From: Desemzia sp. RIT 804
GTDB lineage: Bacteria; Bacillota; Bacilli; Lactobacillales; Carnobacteriaceae
DNA length: 64,000 bases
Direction: 5' to 3'
Assembly: GCF_016892605.1 (NCBI RefSeq)
Contig: NZ_JAFEMV010000003.1
Span: 186,001 to 250,000, forward strand
Shown: piece after piece, positions 23,671 through 32,184 of the stretch
Numbering within the stretch: the first letter of the stretch is position 1
How the letters are laid out: every line of letters begins with the position of its first letter
The notes under the pieces: model-generated
What the model was told of the DNA's origin: nothing
Databases searched by the model: none
The model's input: only the letters and a program-made list of their open reading frames with translations
Program-made: the position numbers and the translations under genes

Positions 23671-24510
23671 CTACTCACCAACTTGTTCTATTTTTTCACG
23701 GTATTGAAACAAAAAATTTGGCCAATCTGTTTGAATGACATCTATCCCTAATTCAACAAATTTATTCCAATCGTAATCATTAAGCAATGCACCATCATCA
23801 TTCAAACCACCAAACAAATTAAATTCAGATCCCAGATTTTCAGCATTCACTATAGTCAACAAGCCGTTTTTTCGGTTTTCCTCTAACCAGACTGGATCCA
23901 ATAAATCGGATTGCAAATCAGCGACCACTAATTCTAATCCAATCGTGTGAATATCTTGATAAGTCAGAACCAAGTCAGCCTCTTCTTTACTTTTAACGAT
24001 TGGAATGTAGGATAAAGACTTTCCATTCTTAGAAAAACTATCCAGATACTCTTTTTCAACCGGAGACTTTAATACGAGTTGGTCTTGTTTTCCTGATTCC
24101 ACTAACATTTTGAAAAAAGCTCCATCATTCCAATACTCCCAGGATCTATCTAAGTTGACCAGCTTATCGTCAGAAAGCCAATTCAAAAATTGAGAAAGAG
24201 TGTTTATTTTATATCCAGATTTATTGCCGATAGAATTGTAAACCTCACTATTGTCAATTTCCATAGACGAAAGTTCTTTAAAATTCTCTGTGCGGGACAA
24301 CAATTTCGGCTCATTTCCACCATGGAACAAGTAATACTTCTTGTCTGACGATCGACAAACATCGACTTCTACAATATCTGCCCCAGCTCGAAAAGCTAAC
24401 TGAGAAGATTCAATAGAATTCTCTATAATATTTCCACCCCAAAAACCTCTGTGTGACATAATGAGGAACAAATTCTTATTTACTTTTTCCAAAAACAAGT
24501 TCCCCTTCAT
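23671..24510 (-). CDS. Glycerophosphodiester phosphodiesterase-like protein
   Basis: The 279 residues follow the GDPD barrel: MSHRGFWGG with the first catalytic His, ENSIESSQLAFRAGADIVEVD with the metal-binding Glu and Asp, and YYLFHGGNEPKL with the second His, where the usual HD is HG. The end (LGIDVIQTDWPNFLFQYREK) matches the last barrel strand. GDPDs cut glycerophosphodiesters to glycerol 3-phosphate and an alcohol. With no signal peptide it is cytosolic, and it overlaps the end of the ABC permease gene by one base, so it probably handles what that transporter brings in. The changed HD motif leaves the exact substrate open. Confidence 0.85.
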   Translation of the reverse strand: MKGNLFLEKVNKNLFLIMSHRGFWGGNIIENSIESSQLAFRAGADIVEVDVCRSSDKKYYLFHGGNEPKLLSRTENFKELSSMEIDNSEVYNSIGNKSGYKINTLSQFLNWLSDDKLVNLDRSWEYWNDGAFFKMLVESGKQDQLVLKSPVEKEYLDSFSKNGKSLSYIPIVKSKEEADLVLTYQDIHTIGLELVVADLQSDLLDPVWLEENRKNGLLTIVNAENLGSEFNLFGGLNDDGALLNDYDWNKFVELGIDVIQTDWPNFLFQYREKIEQVGE

Positions 24511-26336
24511 TATTTACCTCCTGTTGTTGGGTCGCTCACTCCCGTATCTCCAATTCCCGTTTCGATCACTGGTGCTTTGATAACTTTCTTTGATTTTTTA
24601 ATGCCGCTTTTTCTTTCACCAATTTTCGATCCTCTACCATAAACGATATAAAACATGATCGCACTCACACCCATTATAATAACCGAATAAACTAAATTGA
24701 CTGCTGCAGCATTTACATTGTTCGCTGCGTCGGCATTCTTACGGATCGCAATCCCAAGTGTAGGGTAAGCGGGATGGTACAAGAACGCAGATAAATCATA
24801 ATCAGCTAAAAAGTTATTAAAGTTGAGAGCCACTAAAGCTAGAGCTGTCGGTAATAAAGCTGGCAAAATAACTTGTACAAAGGTTCTTATTGATGAAGAC
24901 CCCAATATCCGTGAAGCATCTTCAAGGTTATTATCGAACGAATAATACGCGCCTTTGATGTATCTTAAAGTAGACGGTAACATCATAATCAAGTAAATCA
25001 ATGGCAAAATCCATACACTTCCTACAACACTATTCCCAAATAACAACAACGAAGGAGAATCATAAGAGATTATCAACCCTAACGCGATCATTAAACCTGG
25101 AAGCAGCCATGGAATATAAAATAAATACTCCGTCCATTCAGCAAGTTTATTTTTTTTATTTTTCATCACAAGTCTTGCCACTAAAATCATGAACAGAACA
25201 GCTAATACTGCGGCCCCGCCAGAGTAAACCATACTGGTTAATAAAGGTCCAAAGTTGCTTCTGTTAGATAAAATATCTGCATAATTATCTAATGTGAAAT
25301 ACTCTAAAGATAAAATAGACTGCGAAATTCCTTGCAAGTTCATGAAAGAGAATAAAACAACCAATACTAACGGTATTAAATAAATCAAAAATAGAACATA
25401 TGCCAGCACATGTACTATTCCATTTAAAACTGGATTTTCAATTTTTTGTTTTACTACACGCGTTTTTGTTTTGGAAATAGACATGAAATTACCTTTTTTC
25501 TCGTTTCTAGTCATGACTATCAATAAAATAATTTGAGCAAATCCTAAAATAATTGAAAGCAATGCCGCTAAATCTCTAGAAGCAGGCCTTTGAGTAAAAT
25601 TAAGGATCAATGGAGAGATCGTCTCAAATTCGCCACCCACCATGGTAGGGGCAGCCATTGCACCTAGTCCAAGTTGGAAGGACATGATTACAAGAGTAAT
25701 AATGACTGGAAATAAAGTTGGAAAAACAATCTGTCTTAAAACTTGCCACTGATTGCTTCCTAAATTTTTTGCAGCTTCAATCGTATTATTGTCTAGTCCC
25801 TTCACTCCGTTTCTTAAAAAAAGCATATGGTTAGTGGTACAAGCAAAAGTCATAACAAATAATACCGCCGGAAAACCCGTAAACCAGTTTGGATCCATAT
25901 TAGGAAATACTTGAAGCAACAGGTTTGTTAAAACGCCATTTTGTCCATAAACATACAGATATCCGTTATTTAATACCATTCCACTAAATACTAGTGTGGA
26001 CATAAAACCCACTCTCAATAGCTTAGCACCTTTAATATCAAAATACTCTGTGGCCAATACAATAAAAGTCCCTACTATATTGACAGTGATGGTCAATACA
26101 CTTGCCAGCAGGAAAGAATTTAAAACCGCTCGAATCGCTCGATCAGATCGAGATAATCGATCAAACGCAGATAGACTCAGTTGGCCGTCTACCCAGAATA
26201 TATCGACGAGAACATTGATATTTGGCAATATCAATAGTGAGAGAATAAACCATGCAATGAAAATGCAAAACAGATAAAAAGGTATCTTAGACAGGTAATT
26301 AGATTCTCTGAATTTCGTTATTTTAGAGCTGTTCAT
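24510..26336 (-). CDS. ABC transporter permease, fused double subunit (Fbp/PotBC type)
   Basis: The protein of about 608 residues contains two permease domains in one chain, each with about six membrane helices and an ATPase-contact loop: EAAKNLGSNQWQVLRQIVFP (about 190) and EDASRILGSSSIRTFVQVIL (about 485). This layout is that of ferric-ion, thiamine or 2-aminoethylphosphonate permeases. The C-terminal tail is Lys/Gly-rich. The start is taken as ATG at 26336, preceded by GGGGGG; a GTG two codons earlier overlaps the ATPase stop. It works with the ATPase and binding protein upstream. Confidence 0.9.
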   Translation of the reverse strand: MNSSKITKFRESNYLSKIPFYLFCIFIAWFILSLLILPNINVLVDIFWVDGQLSLSAFDRLSRSDRAIRAVLNSFLLASVLTITVNIVGTFIVLATEYFDIKGAKLLRVGFMSTLVFSGMVLNNGYLYVYGQNGVLTNLLLQVFPNMDPNWFTGFPAVLFVMTFACTTNHMLFLRNGVKGLDNNTIEAAKNLGSNQWQVLRQIVFPTLFPVIITLVIMSFQLGLGAMAAPTMVGGEFETISPLILNFTQRPASRDLAALLSIILGFAQIILLIVMTRNEKKGNFMSISKTKTRVVKQKIENPVLNGIVHVLAYVLFLIYLIPLVLVVLFSFMNLQGISQSILSLEYFTLDNYADILSNRSNFGPLLTSMVYSGGAAVLAVLFMILVARLVMKNKKNKLAEWTEYLFYIPWLLPGLMIALGLIISYDSPSLLLFGNSVVGSVWILPLIYLIMMLPSTLRYIKGAYYSFDNNLEDASRILGSSSIRTFVQVILPALLPTALALVALNFNNFLADYDLSAFLYHPAYPTLGIAIRKNADAANNVNAAAVNLVYSVIIMGVSAIMFYIVYGRGSKIGERKSGIKKSKKVIKAPVIETGIGDTGVSDPTTGGK

Positions 26337-26341
26337 ATTCA

Positions 26342-27361
26342 CTACCCCCCATATTCCAAAATATCTTTAGGGTCAATATAAATGGTCAATTCTTTTTTAG
26401 AATCGATCGTTGTGTTTCCATCTTCTTTAACAATGATCCTTAGAGTAGTATCTAAAGCTTTACAGATATAGGTTGAAAAAGTTCCGTAAAAGACACCATC
26501 TACGACTGTTGCATTAATTGGCACAGCCTGGCTATTGCTTGGTACCCATAATTTGATTTTTTCTTCCCGAATATAATGTTTAGCTTCCGGATTAAATCTA
26601 TTTTTGTCTGTATGGTCATTAATGTATTGGATCAAGTCACTACCAATAGAATTAGCCTCTCCAATAAAATTACACACAAATTCTGTAGCCGAATGATCAT
26701 ATATCTCTCTTGGAGTACCGATTTGTTCTATTTTTCCATCGTTAAATACTGCGATGTGGTCAGAAATTTCTAACGCCTCATCTTGATCATGAGTAACATA
26801 AATAGCCGTCATTCCTGTTTCCCGTTGGATTCTTTTCAATTCTAACCTCAGTTGCTTTCTTAACTTAGCATCTAGATTAGATAAAGGTTCATCAAATAAT
26901 ACAATATTCGGTTTTTTTGCTAAAGCTCGTGCAATCGCTACTCTTTGTTGCTGCCCTCCTGATAAGTCAGATACATTTTTTTGTAATTGTTCCTCATTCA
27001 GTTCCACCAAATCAGCTAATTCGAGAACCCGTTCCTGTATTTGTGATTTTGAACGTTTTTCAATTTTCAATCCATAAGCAATATTGTCATAGACACTCAT
27101 TGTAGGAAACAAAGCATAAGATTGAAATATCATTCCTAATTCTCTTTTTTCAACGGGTATATTGATAATGTTTTTTCCATTTACATTGATACTTCCTTTA
27201 CTAGGTTTTAAAAATCCAGCAATAGAACGTAACGTCGTTGTTTTCCCACATCCTGATGGTCCCAATAATGTGAAAAATTCCCCTTCTTTGATTTCAAAGT
27301 TCACGTCATTGATTGCAATAAAATCATCGTATTTTATTTGTAGATCTCTTATCTCAATCAT
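26342..27361 (-). CDS. ABC transporter ATP-binding protein (PotA/FbpC type)
   Basis: The 339 residues comprise an ATPase domain with Walker A GPSGCGKTT (about 35-43), Q-loop MIFQSYALFPTMSVYDNIAY, signature DLSGGQQQR, Walker B IVLFDEPLSNLD and THDQDEAL, followed by a C-terminal regulatory TOBE-like domain (about 240-335). This is the CUT1/POT/FeT type of importer ATPase. It lies between the binding protein gene (71 bases upstream) and the double permease. Substrate is not shown by this subunit. Confidence 0.92.
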   Translation of the reverse strand: MIEIRDLQIKYDDFIAINDVNFEIKEGEFFTLLGPSGCGKTTTLRSIAGFLKPSKGSINVNGKNIINIPVEKRELGMIFQSYALFPTMSVYDNIAYGLKIEKRSKSQIQERVLELADLVELNEEQLQKNVSDLSGGQQQRVAIARALAKKPNIVLFDEPLSNLDAKLRKQLRLELKRIQRETGMTAIYVTHDQDEALEISDHIAVFNDGKIEQIGTPREIYDHSATEFVCNFIGEANSIGSDLIQYINDHTDKNRFNPEAKHYIREEKIKLWVPSNSQAVPINATVVDGVFYGTFSTYICKALDTTLRIIVKEDGNTTIDSKKELTIYIDPKDILEYGG

Positions 27362-27432
27362 GCTATTCCCCTCATATCCTCAATAAAATGATAAGAAGCA
27401 AAATAATGATTATTTTGCTTCTTATGGCTTTT

Positions 27433-28509
27433 TTATGGCATTAATTCTAATTCAACTTTTTCTATCCATGCGTTTAAGTTCTCTCGGACAAAATTCCAAT
27501 CAACTTCCATCGGTTCTGTTGCTTCAGCAATTTCAAGTAATCGATCTGATGCACTTTCAGATGCGATTTCGTTAACAGGCAGACCACCAAATTCTTCCAC
27601 AAATGCGCTTTGGATTTCAGCACTCCCAAACCAATCTACAAATTCTTCGGCTGCTGAGTAATCGTTGTCCTCGCCTTTATTAATGATCGCAATTTGTTCC
27701 CGCATCGTGATCACACCTTGCTCAGGGTTAATCGGTACGGCAGTAAATCCAAACTCTTCTTCCGCTGCAGGAATTCCTCCTAAGAAGTGGTAACTAATAG
27801 GGACAGAACCATCCGCAAAATTCTGTAATTGCTCTTCGTTTTCTGGAGTCTGGTAACCATTTGCTAGATATTGCTCTACTTCATCCCAGCCTTCTTGAGC
27901 AATTCCTAATTCTCCGTCCTCATCAACGTACTGCAACAAGATACTTAGAATAGCTTTTTGGTCTGTTCCTGAACCTAATTGTGCTGGAACACGATATTTT
28001 TGTGCAAATTCTGTCATATCACTTAAGTCTTGCCAATTTTCTGGAGCTTCTTCAGCACTGACAAATTCTTCGTTGTACATTAAAAAGATTCTTTGTTCCA
28101 CTAACGGATGAAAATACCCTTCTCCAATGTTTGTCTCTTCAGGAAGCTCATTGACCCATGACGGTTCATATTCAACGAATAAATCTTCATCCAATAATTC
28201 GAAAAACATGGCTTCATCCATCCCAAAAGTAACGTCAGCTTGAGGAGAATTAGCCTCTGCCAGCAATCGGTTTAAAACTTCTCCGCCACCGGCCTCTACA
28301 TATTGCACATCAAAACCAGCTTCAGTTGCTTTTTCATCGATCCACTCTTGTCTTCCCCCAGCAAGAGAGTTCGAATAAACTAAAACTTCTTTATTTTCAT
28401 CATTGTTTCCGCCATCACCAGTATTCTCTCCGCTTTCTTCAGAAGAACAAGCACCTAATAAAAATAAGGTCATTGCTGATGTTAGTGTAAGTAACCATTT
28501 CTTTTTCAT
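27433..28509 (-). CDS. ABC transporter substrate-binding lipoprotein (Fbp/AepX type)
   Basis: The 358-residue protein has a lipoprotein signal (LFLLGACSS, C21) and the iron(III)/phosphonate class fold: KEVLVYSNSLAGGRQEWIDE, EAGGGEVLNRLLAEANSPQAD, VTFGMDEAMFFELL, and FGGLPVNEIASES. Ferric-ion members bind with paired tyrosines; no YY is present here, which argues against iron and for an anion such as a phosphodiester or phosphonate. A cre-type sequence lies 31 bases upstream of the start, pointing to carbon catabolite control. First gene of the five-gene operon ending at 22687. Confidence 0.88.
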   Translation of the reverse strand: MKKKWLLTLTSAMTLFLLGACSSEESGENTGDGGNNDENKEVLVYSNSLAGGRQEWIDEKATEAGFDVQYVEAGGGEVLNRLLAEANSPQADVTFGMDEAMFFELLDEDLFVEYEPSWVNELPEETNIGEGYFHPLVEQRIFLMYNEEFVSAEEAPENWQDLSDMTEFAQKYRVPAQLGSGTDQKAILSILLQYVDEDGELGIAQEGWDEVEQYLANGYQTPENEEQLQNFADGSVPISYHFLGGIPAAEEEFGFTAVPINPEQGVITMREQIAIINKGEDNDYSAAEEFVDWFGSAEIQSAFVEEFGGLPVNEIASESASDRLLEIAEATEPMEVDWNFVRENLNAWIEKVELELMP

Positions 28510-28539
28510 TATAAACAGTCTCCTTTTGAATTATATTGT

Positions 28540-28553
28540 TGTAATCGCTAACA
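28540..28553. promoter_or_regulatory. cre site (CcpA) before the phosphodiester-type ABC operon
   Basis: tgtaatcgctaaca matches the cre consensus TGWAANCGNTNWCA at every position. It lies just upstream of the binding protein start, where bound CcpA would block transcription. Confidence 0.75.
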
Positions 28554-28942
28554 TTTTTCCTTTAACTGACAATTCTTTTGAAAAAAGGTTCTATATACTG
28601 ATTAGTAATCAAAATCGTTCCTCCGTCAAGAAAGCCAATGCCACTTATAACTTATGTCCCCGTACAGTAAGTAATATGCGTACTGAAACCGTAAATATAT
28701 TCAAATAAATGAGATCAAAGAGGACAGTAAACCATACCTTTACTGTTTAGATTTATACCAGTACTTTTTATCCTCCCTTCAATAATCCACGTGGCATAAT
28801 TTATAGGGGTACATTTCAGCAAATTCCGACGAAAAGATTTCCTTTGATTTTAAAATCGCTTACATCTTGATTATAAATTGATTAAATGACCTCGTCAACA
28901 CTTTTTAGAAACCGGTTCCAAATTTATTGATTTTTATTTTAG
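28554..28942. other. Upstream region without a gene
   Basis: AT-rich stretch between the ABC operon and the IS30 scrap. Apart from the cre-like sequence listed, nothing is recognised. Confidence 0.4.
28907..28920. promoter_or_regulatory. cre-like sequence
   Basis: agaaaccggttcca matches the cre consensus at 12 of 14 positions. With the perfect site at 28540 it may belong to the same control region, about 400 bases from the gene. Confidence 0.3.
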
Positions 28943-29047
28943 ATGCATTGTAATATTAAGTGCAACACCTCAGAAAAAAATAAAAAAAACATGATGTTCT
29001 CGTGTAGAATGAAGTTACTACATTACCATTCGATTGGAGGAATCGCC

Positions 29048-29239
29048 ATGAGCTACATTCATTTTACCCTAACTGAACGGTCTAAAATAGAAGTCTATCT
29101 CGAACTTGGTATTCAATCCGCGAAATTGGAAGAACAGATTAAGTCACCCTCGTATATTCCTGATCCGAATTATATATATGCTGTTGTGCAAAATGATATA
29201 GACACCAGTAAATTTTTATACGAATTTCGATTCAAATAA
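29048..29239 (+). pseudogene. IS30-family transposase fragment (N-terminus)
   Basis: A GGAGG (29036-29040) precedes an ATG opening MSYIHFTLTERSKIEVYLEL, the standard start of IS30 transposases, followed by GIQSAKLEEQI in place of the helix-turn-helix. After about 30 residues the match ends and the frame runs on in unrelated sequence (SPSYIPDPNYIYAVVQND) to 29239. The sequence just before it (gatgttctcgtgtagaatga, from 28992) is likely the left end of the element. The rest of the element is missing, so it cannot move. Confidence 0.65.
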
Positions 29240-29376
29240 CAAAGCAGCGATGTTAATATAGAAATATAGAGCACCAATATTAAATAATCTGGTAAAAATG
29301 TGATTAAGGCTACTAAATTAACTATTTAATTTGCACGGAAGCAGCGTTTTTTAATAAGCAGGAATTGAGGATTTAT

Positions 29377-29916
29377 ATGAAAAAATCAAAACACAATCAA
29401 CACAAGCTAACAGCTGGCTTGTTGGTCGCATATTTAGTTATATTAACTTGGATTATACTCTTTAAAATGCAATTCTCATTTCAAGACTTGCGGCACTTCA
29501 CAGATTTTAGAGAAATCAACTTAATTCCTTTTGCTGGCTCAGTAAGAGTTGATAACCAAATCGATTTTAATGAGATCATCTTAAATGTATTTGCATTTAT
29601 CCCATTTGGAATTTATATCAGTATGCTAAAACCAAATTGGTCTTTTTTAAAAAAGGTTTTACCCATAGCTGGAATGAGTTTGTTATTTGAGGTATTGCAA
29701 TTTATCTTTGCTATTGGTGGTAGCGACATAACCGATCTTTTGGGAAATACATTAGGTGGAATTATTGGCGTGGGAGTTTATCTTGTCTTTTGTAAACTAT
29801 TTAATACAAAAGCAAACACAATTCTTACTGTTTTAGCTTTAATCGGGACGATAAGCATTTTTGTCTTAGTACTGTTATTAGTTACTGGCATTATTAGGTA
29901 TGGAAATTATAGCTAA
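29377..29916 (+). CDS. VanZ-like membrane protein
   Basis: The 179-residue protein (ATG at 29377, after TTGAGG) has four or five membrane helices and the VanZ signature: REINLIPFAGS, DFNEIILNVFAFIPFGIYI, and FEVLQFIFAIGGSDITDLLGNTLGGIIGV. VanZ-type proteins are found with glycopeptide resistance in enterococci, where VanZ raises teicoplanin tolerance; most chromosomal members have no tested role. There are no other van genes here. It is a single-gene unit with a terminator at 30083-30134. Confidence 0.85.
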   Translation: MKKSKHNQHKLTAGLLVAYLVILTWIILFKMQFSFQDLRHFTDFREINLIPFAGSVRVDNQIDFNEIILNVFAFIPFGIYISMLKPNWSFLKKVLPIAGMSLLFEVLQFIFAIGGSDITDLLGNTLGGIIGVGVYLVFCKLFNTKANTILTVLALIGTISIFVLVLLLVTGIIRYGNYS

Positions 29917-30254
29917 TGATTGATCTGTTCAGCCTATATTGAACAACAACATTTGCGTTTGCAACCTAGCAAACCTTGAAAACAACTATCAAAAAGGAAC
30001 AATAATTTATTCAATAAACAAGAGATCTAGCTTAACCAACAACTACTAATAAGAGTTCTGATAGGTAGAAAAAATGGCTGATAAAAAAGCTTATTCCCAA
30101 CTTTAATGTTCATAGTTGGAGAATGAGCTTTTTTTATACTTGCTTTATAACAATGTGGTAGTAAGAAATCTAAGTTTCACTTTTTGTCTCAATCTCTTTT
30201 CCTATGTTTATCTTCATACATAATTATATTCGTTAAAACAAGAAGAATTTTCCC
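29917..30254. other. Interval holding one terminator
   Basis: The terminator at 30083-30134 is the only recognisable element. No gene is seen. Confidence 0.5.
30083..30134 (+). terminator. Terminator
   Basis: aaaaaagcttattcccaact (30083-30102) pairs with agttggagaatgagcttttt (30114-30133) with small mismatches; a run of T follows on the plus strand. It probably ends the VanZ-like transcript, 170 bases upstream. Confidence 0.75.
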
Positions 30255-30596
30255 TCAGTTTTTTTCCTTTTCTTTTAAAAGCACCAAGACATGTTCGGTC
30301 AGTTCTTTTAGTTTGCTTACTTCTTTTGCCATATTTGAAAGATAGTAATAATTTTTCGTACCTTCACTGCGTATATCAACAATGTCCACTTGTTTCAAAA
30401 TCTTTAGGTGGTGAGACACTGCAGGCCGTGACAGTTCTGTAATATCTGTTAAATCGGTTACGCGTAAACCTTCACATGATTCTTGATGCAATAATGCAAT
30501 AAGAATCAATTGTCTTTTTTCATCGCCCAACGCTAAAAGAAAATCTTTTATGTCATCAAATTCAACTTTAAGTCTGTGATAATCCTGTTTATTCAT
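30255..30596 (-). CDS. ArsR-family transcriptional regulator
   Basis: The 113-residue winged-helix protein has LALGDEKRQLILIALLHQ, then the recognition helix region ELSRPAVSHHLKILKQVDIV and the wing RSEGTKNYYYLS. The metal-binding ELCVCDL motif of arsenic or cadmium sensors is absent (TDLTDITELSR instead), so it is likely not a metal sensor; ArsR members without metal sites often sense redox state or quinones. It is divergent from a quinone oxidoreductase, with matching operators in the shared region, and likely represses both. Confidence 0.9.
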   Translation of the reverse strand: MNKQDYHRLKVEFDDIKDFLLALGDEKRQLILIALLHQESCEGLRVTDLTDITELSRPAVSHHLKILKQVDIVDIRSEGTKNYYYLSNMAKEVSKLKELTEHVLVLLKEKEKN

Positions 30597-30619
30597 TTTT
30601 ATGCTCTCTTTCTGTTCAA

Positions 30620-30646
30620 TAGTCTAAACTATTAAACCATCTAACG
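30620..30646. promoter_or_regulatory. Operator copy 1 over the arsR promoter
   Basis: tagtctaaactattaaacc followed by atctaacg. It matches copy 2 (30750-30776) at 21 of 27 positions. It covers the -10 (TTTAAT, 30636-30631 minus) of the arsR-type gene. Confidence 0.7.
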
Positions 30647-30659
30647 TAGTTCCTGTCAA
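30631..30659 (-). promoter_or_regulatory. Promoter of the arsR-type gene
   Basis: Minus strand TTGACA (30659-30654), 17 bases, TTTAAT (30636-30631). Confidence 0.75.
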
Positions 30660-30714
30660 CGCACCTGTCCATACGCTAGTTGCTAGCTTCAACTGCTACT
30701 TCAAAAGTTTAGTG

Positions 30715-30743
30715 TTGACAAATTTAAAAATAATCTCTATTAT
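30715..30743 (+). promoter_or_regulatory. Promoter of the quinone oxidoreductase gene
   Basis: ttgaca (30715-30720), 17 bases, tattat (30738-30743); operator copy 2 begins seven bases later. Confidence 0.85.
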
Positions 30744-30749
30744 GTTCAT

Positions 30750-30776
30750 TAGTTTAAATGTTTAAACCATAGAACG
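30750..30776. promoter_or_regulatory. Operator copy 2 downstream of the oxidoreductase promoter
   Basis: tagtttaaatgtttaaacc followed by atagaacg, containing the perfect palindrome GTTTAAA-TG-TTTAAAC. It lies over the expected transcription start. Confidence 0.75.
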
Positions 30777-30794
30777 GTTCAGGAGGAATATATT

Positions 30795-31808
30795 TTGACT
30801 CAACAAATGAAAGCAATGGGTATTTCCCATTATAAACAAAAGCATTTAGAACCATTGACTCTTCCAATTCCAGAAATCTCTAACAAAGAGGTATTAGTGG
30901 AAATTTATGCTGCCAGTCTTAACCCGATCGATTTTAAAATTCGAGATGGAAAGTTAAAAATGTTATTAAAATACAATATGCCGCTTGTATTAGGAAATGA
31001 TTTTTCAGGTAAAGTCGTAAAAGTAGGTAAAGAGGTCAAGAAGTTTAACGTTGGGGATGAAGTTTATGGGCGTCCTCGTAAATCAAAAATAGGAACTTTT
31101 GCTGAATTCTTAGCTATTCATGAAGAGGACATCGCATTAAAGCCCCGAAATCTTTCTTTTGAGGAAGCTGCCTCAATCCCACTTGTTGGATTGACCAGCT
31201 ATCAAGCTTTACATGACATCATGCAAGTAAAACCTGGTAATAAAGTCTTGATTCAAGCAGGGGCTGGAGGTATTGGTACATTTGCGATTCAACTCGCGAA
31301 AGAATTAGGAGCCTATGTTGCAACAACAGCTAGTGATGCAGGAAAAAACTTAGTCTCAGAATTAGGGGCAGATCAGATTATCAACTATCGAAACCAAAAA
31401 TTCGAGGAAGAATTAACTGACTATGATTATGTCTATGATACACTAGGCGGAAAAAGTTTAGAAGATGGGTTTAAGATACTAAAACCAGGTGGAAAAATCG
31501 TTTCTATCTCTGGATTACCTAATGCACGTTTTGCAAAAGAATATAAACCAGGCGTTATAAAATCTCTTCTTTTCAGAATTGCCTCCAGCAAACTTACTAA
31601 ACTAGAAAAAAAGCATCAAGTTGAGTACCACTTTTTATTTATGAAGCCGAGTGGCAAACAGTTAGAAATCATTCGAGAACTGATTGAAGCTGGAAAAATT
31701 ATTCCAATCATTGACAGAGTCATTCCTTTTGATGATATACAAAAAGCGGTGGACTATTCAGAGTCTGGCAAAGCTAAAGGAAAAATAATTGTGAAGTTAA
31801 AAGGATAG
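30795..31808 (+). CDS. NADP-dependent quinone oxidoreductase (MDR superfamily)
   Basis: The 337-residue protein is a zinc-free medium-chain dehydrogenase: the GroES-like half has NPIDFKIRDGKLK and GNDFSGKVVKVGKEVKKFNVGDEVYG, and the Rossmann half has VLIQAGAGGIGTFAIQLAKE and the YDYVYDTLGGKSLEDGFKIL stretch. It should reduce quinones or enones with NADPH. It starts with TTG at 30795 preceded by AGGAGG. Control by the divergent ArsR-type protein is suggested by the paired operators. Removal of electrophiles is the likely purpose. Confidence 0.9.
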   Translation: MTQQMKAMGISHYKQKHLEPLTLPIPEISNKEVLVEIYAASLNPIDFKIRDGKLKMLLKYNMPLVLGNDFSGKVVKVGKEVKKFNVGDEVYGRPRKSKIGTFAEFLAIHEEDIALKPRNLSFEEAASIPLVGLTSYQALHDIMQVKPGNKVLIQAGAGGIGTFAIQLAKELGAYVATTASDAGKNLVSELGADQIINYRNQKFEEELTDYDYVYDTLGGKSLEDGFKILKPGGKIVSISGLPNARFAKEYKPGVIKSLLFRIASSKLTKLEKKHQVEYHFLFMKPSGKQLEIIRELIEAGKIIPIIDRVIPFDDIQKAVDYSESGKAKGKIIVKLKG

Positions 31809-32122
31809 GCGAGCTTTCTTAGCGGGCGGTTTCTCAAACATAGATATACTTGAAGAAGTTTTTTTAAGAAAATTTCGTGTCCATTTATGTATCTAAATCT
31901 CTAAATAAAAAGTAAACAACGACAAAAAATAACCGTCATTAAGAATAGCGACCCAAAAAAGTTAGAGTAAAATCTAAGCCTTTTGGGGTCGCTTTTTTTT
32001 GGCAAAATATAGTGAAGGATTTAAGTTGCAAATTGTTCAAAAATACTTAAAATGCCGCTTGCGTTATACTTTATTAACGAAGAAATATACTCTTTCCGAT
32101 GCCTCTAAGCGACATTGTTCAC
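31809..32122. other. Interval with terminator and IS3 scrap
   Basis: Contains the hairpin at 31947-31993 and the IS3-type orfA remnant at 31999-32100. Nothing else is recognised. Confidence 0.45.
31947..31993 (+). terminator. Terminator-like hairpin
   Basis: agcgacccaaaa (31947-31958) pairs with ttttggggtcgct (31981-31993, one extra G); eight T follow on the plus strand. It may end the oxidoreductase transcript or be part of the left end of the IS3-type remnant. Confidence 0.65.
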
Positions 32123-32184
32123 CTAATTTTTCAATTCCATGTCCATGTTTTTTTGTAAAAAGTAAATTAATATTCCCACTATGA
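31999..32184 (+). pseudogene. IS3/IS150-type transposase orfA fragment
   Basis: From TTG at 31999 the frame reads MAKYSEGFKLQIVQKYLK and then YTLLTKKYTL, the N-terminal start of IS150-group OrfA proteins. The match ends near 32100, before the second helix of the DNA-binding motif, and the remaining residues to 32184 are unrelated. No orfB is present, so this is a dead scrap. Confidence 0.6.

Noticed and set aside
25001-25192. Plus-strand frames within the ABC operon and many similar antisense frames throughout
   Set aside because: They overlap well-supported genes on the other strand, lack ribosome sites and show no domain; counted as shadows.
29377-29916. Glycopeptide resistance locus
   Set aside because: A VanZ-like protein alone, without vanHAX or vanRS, is not evidence of resistance.
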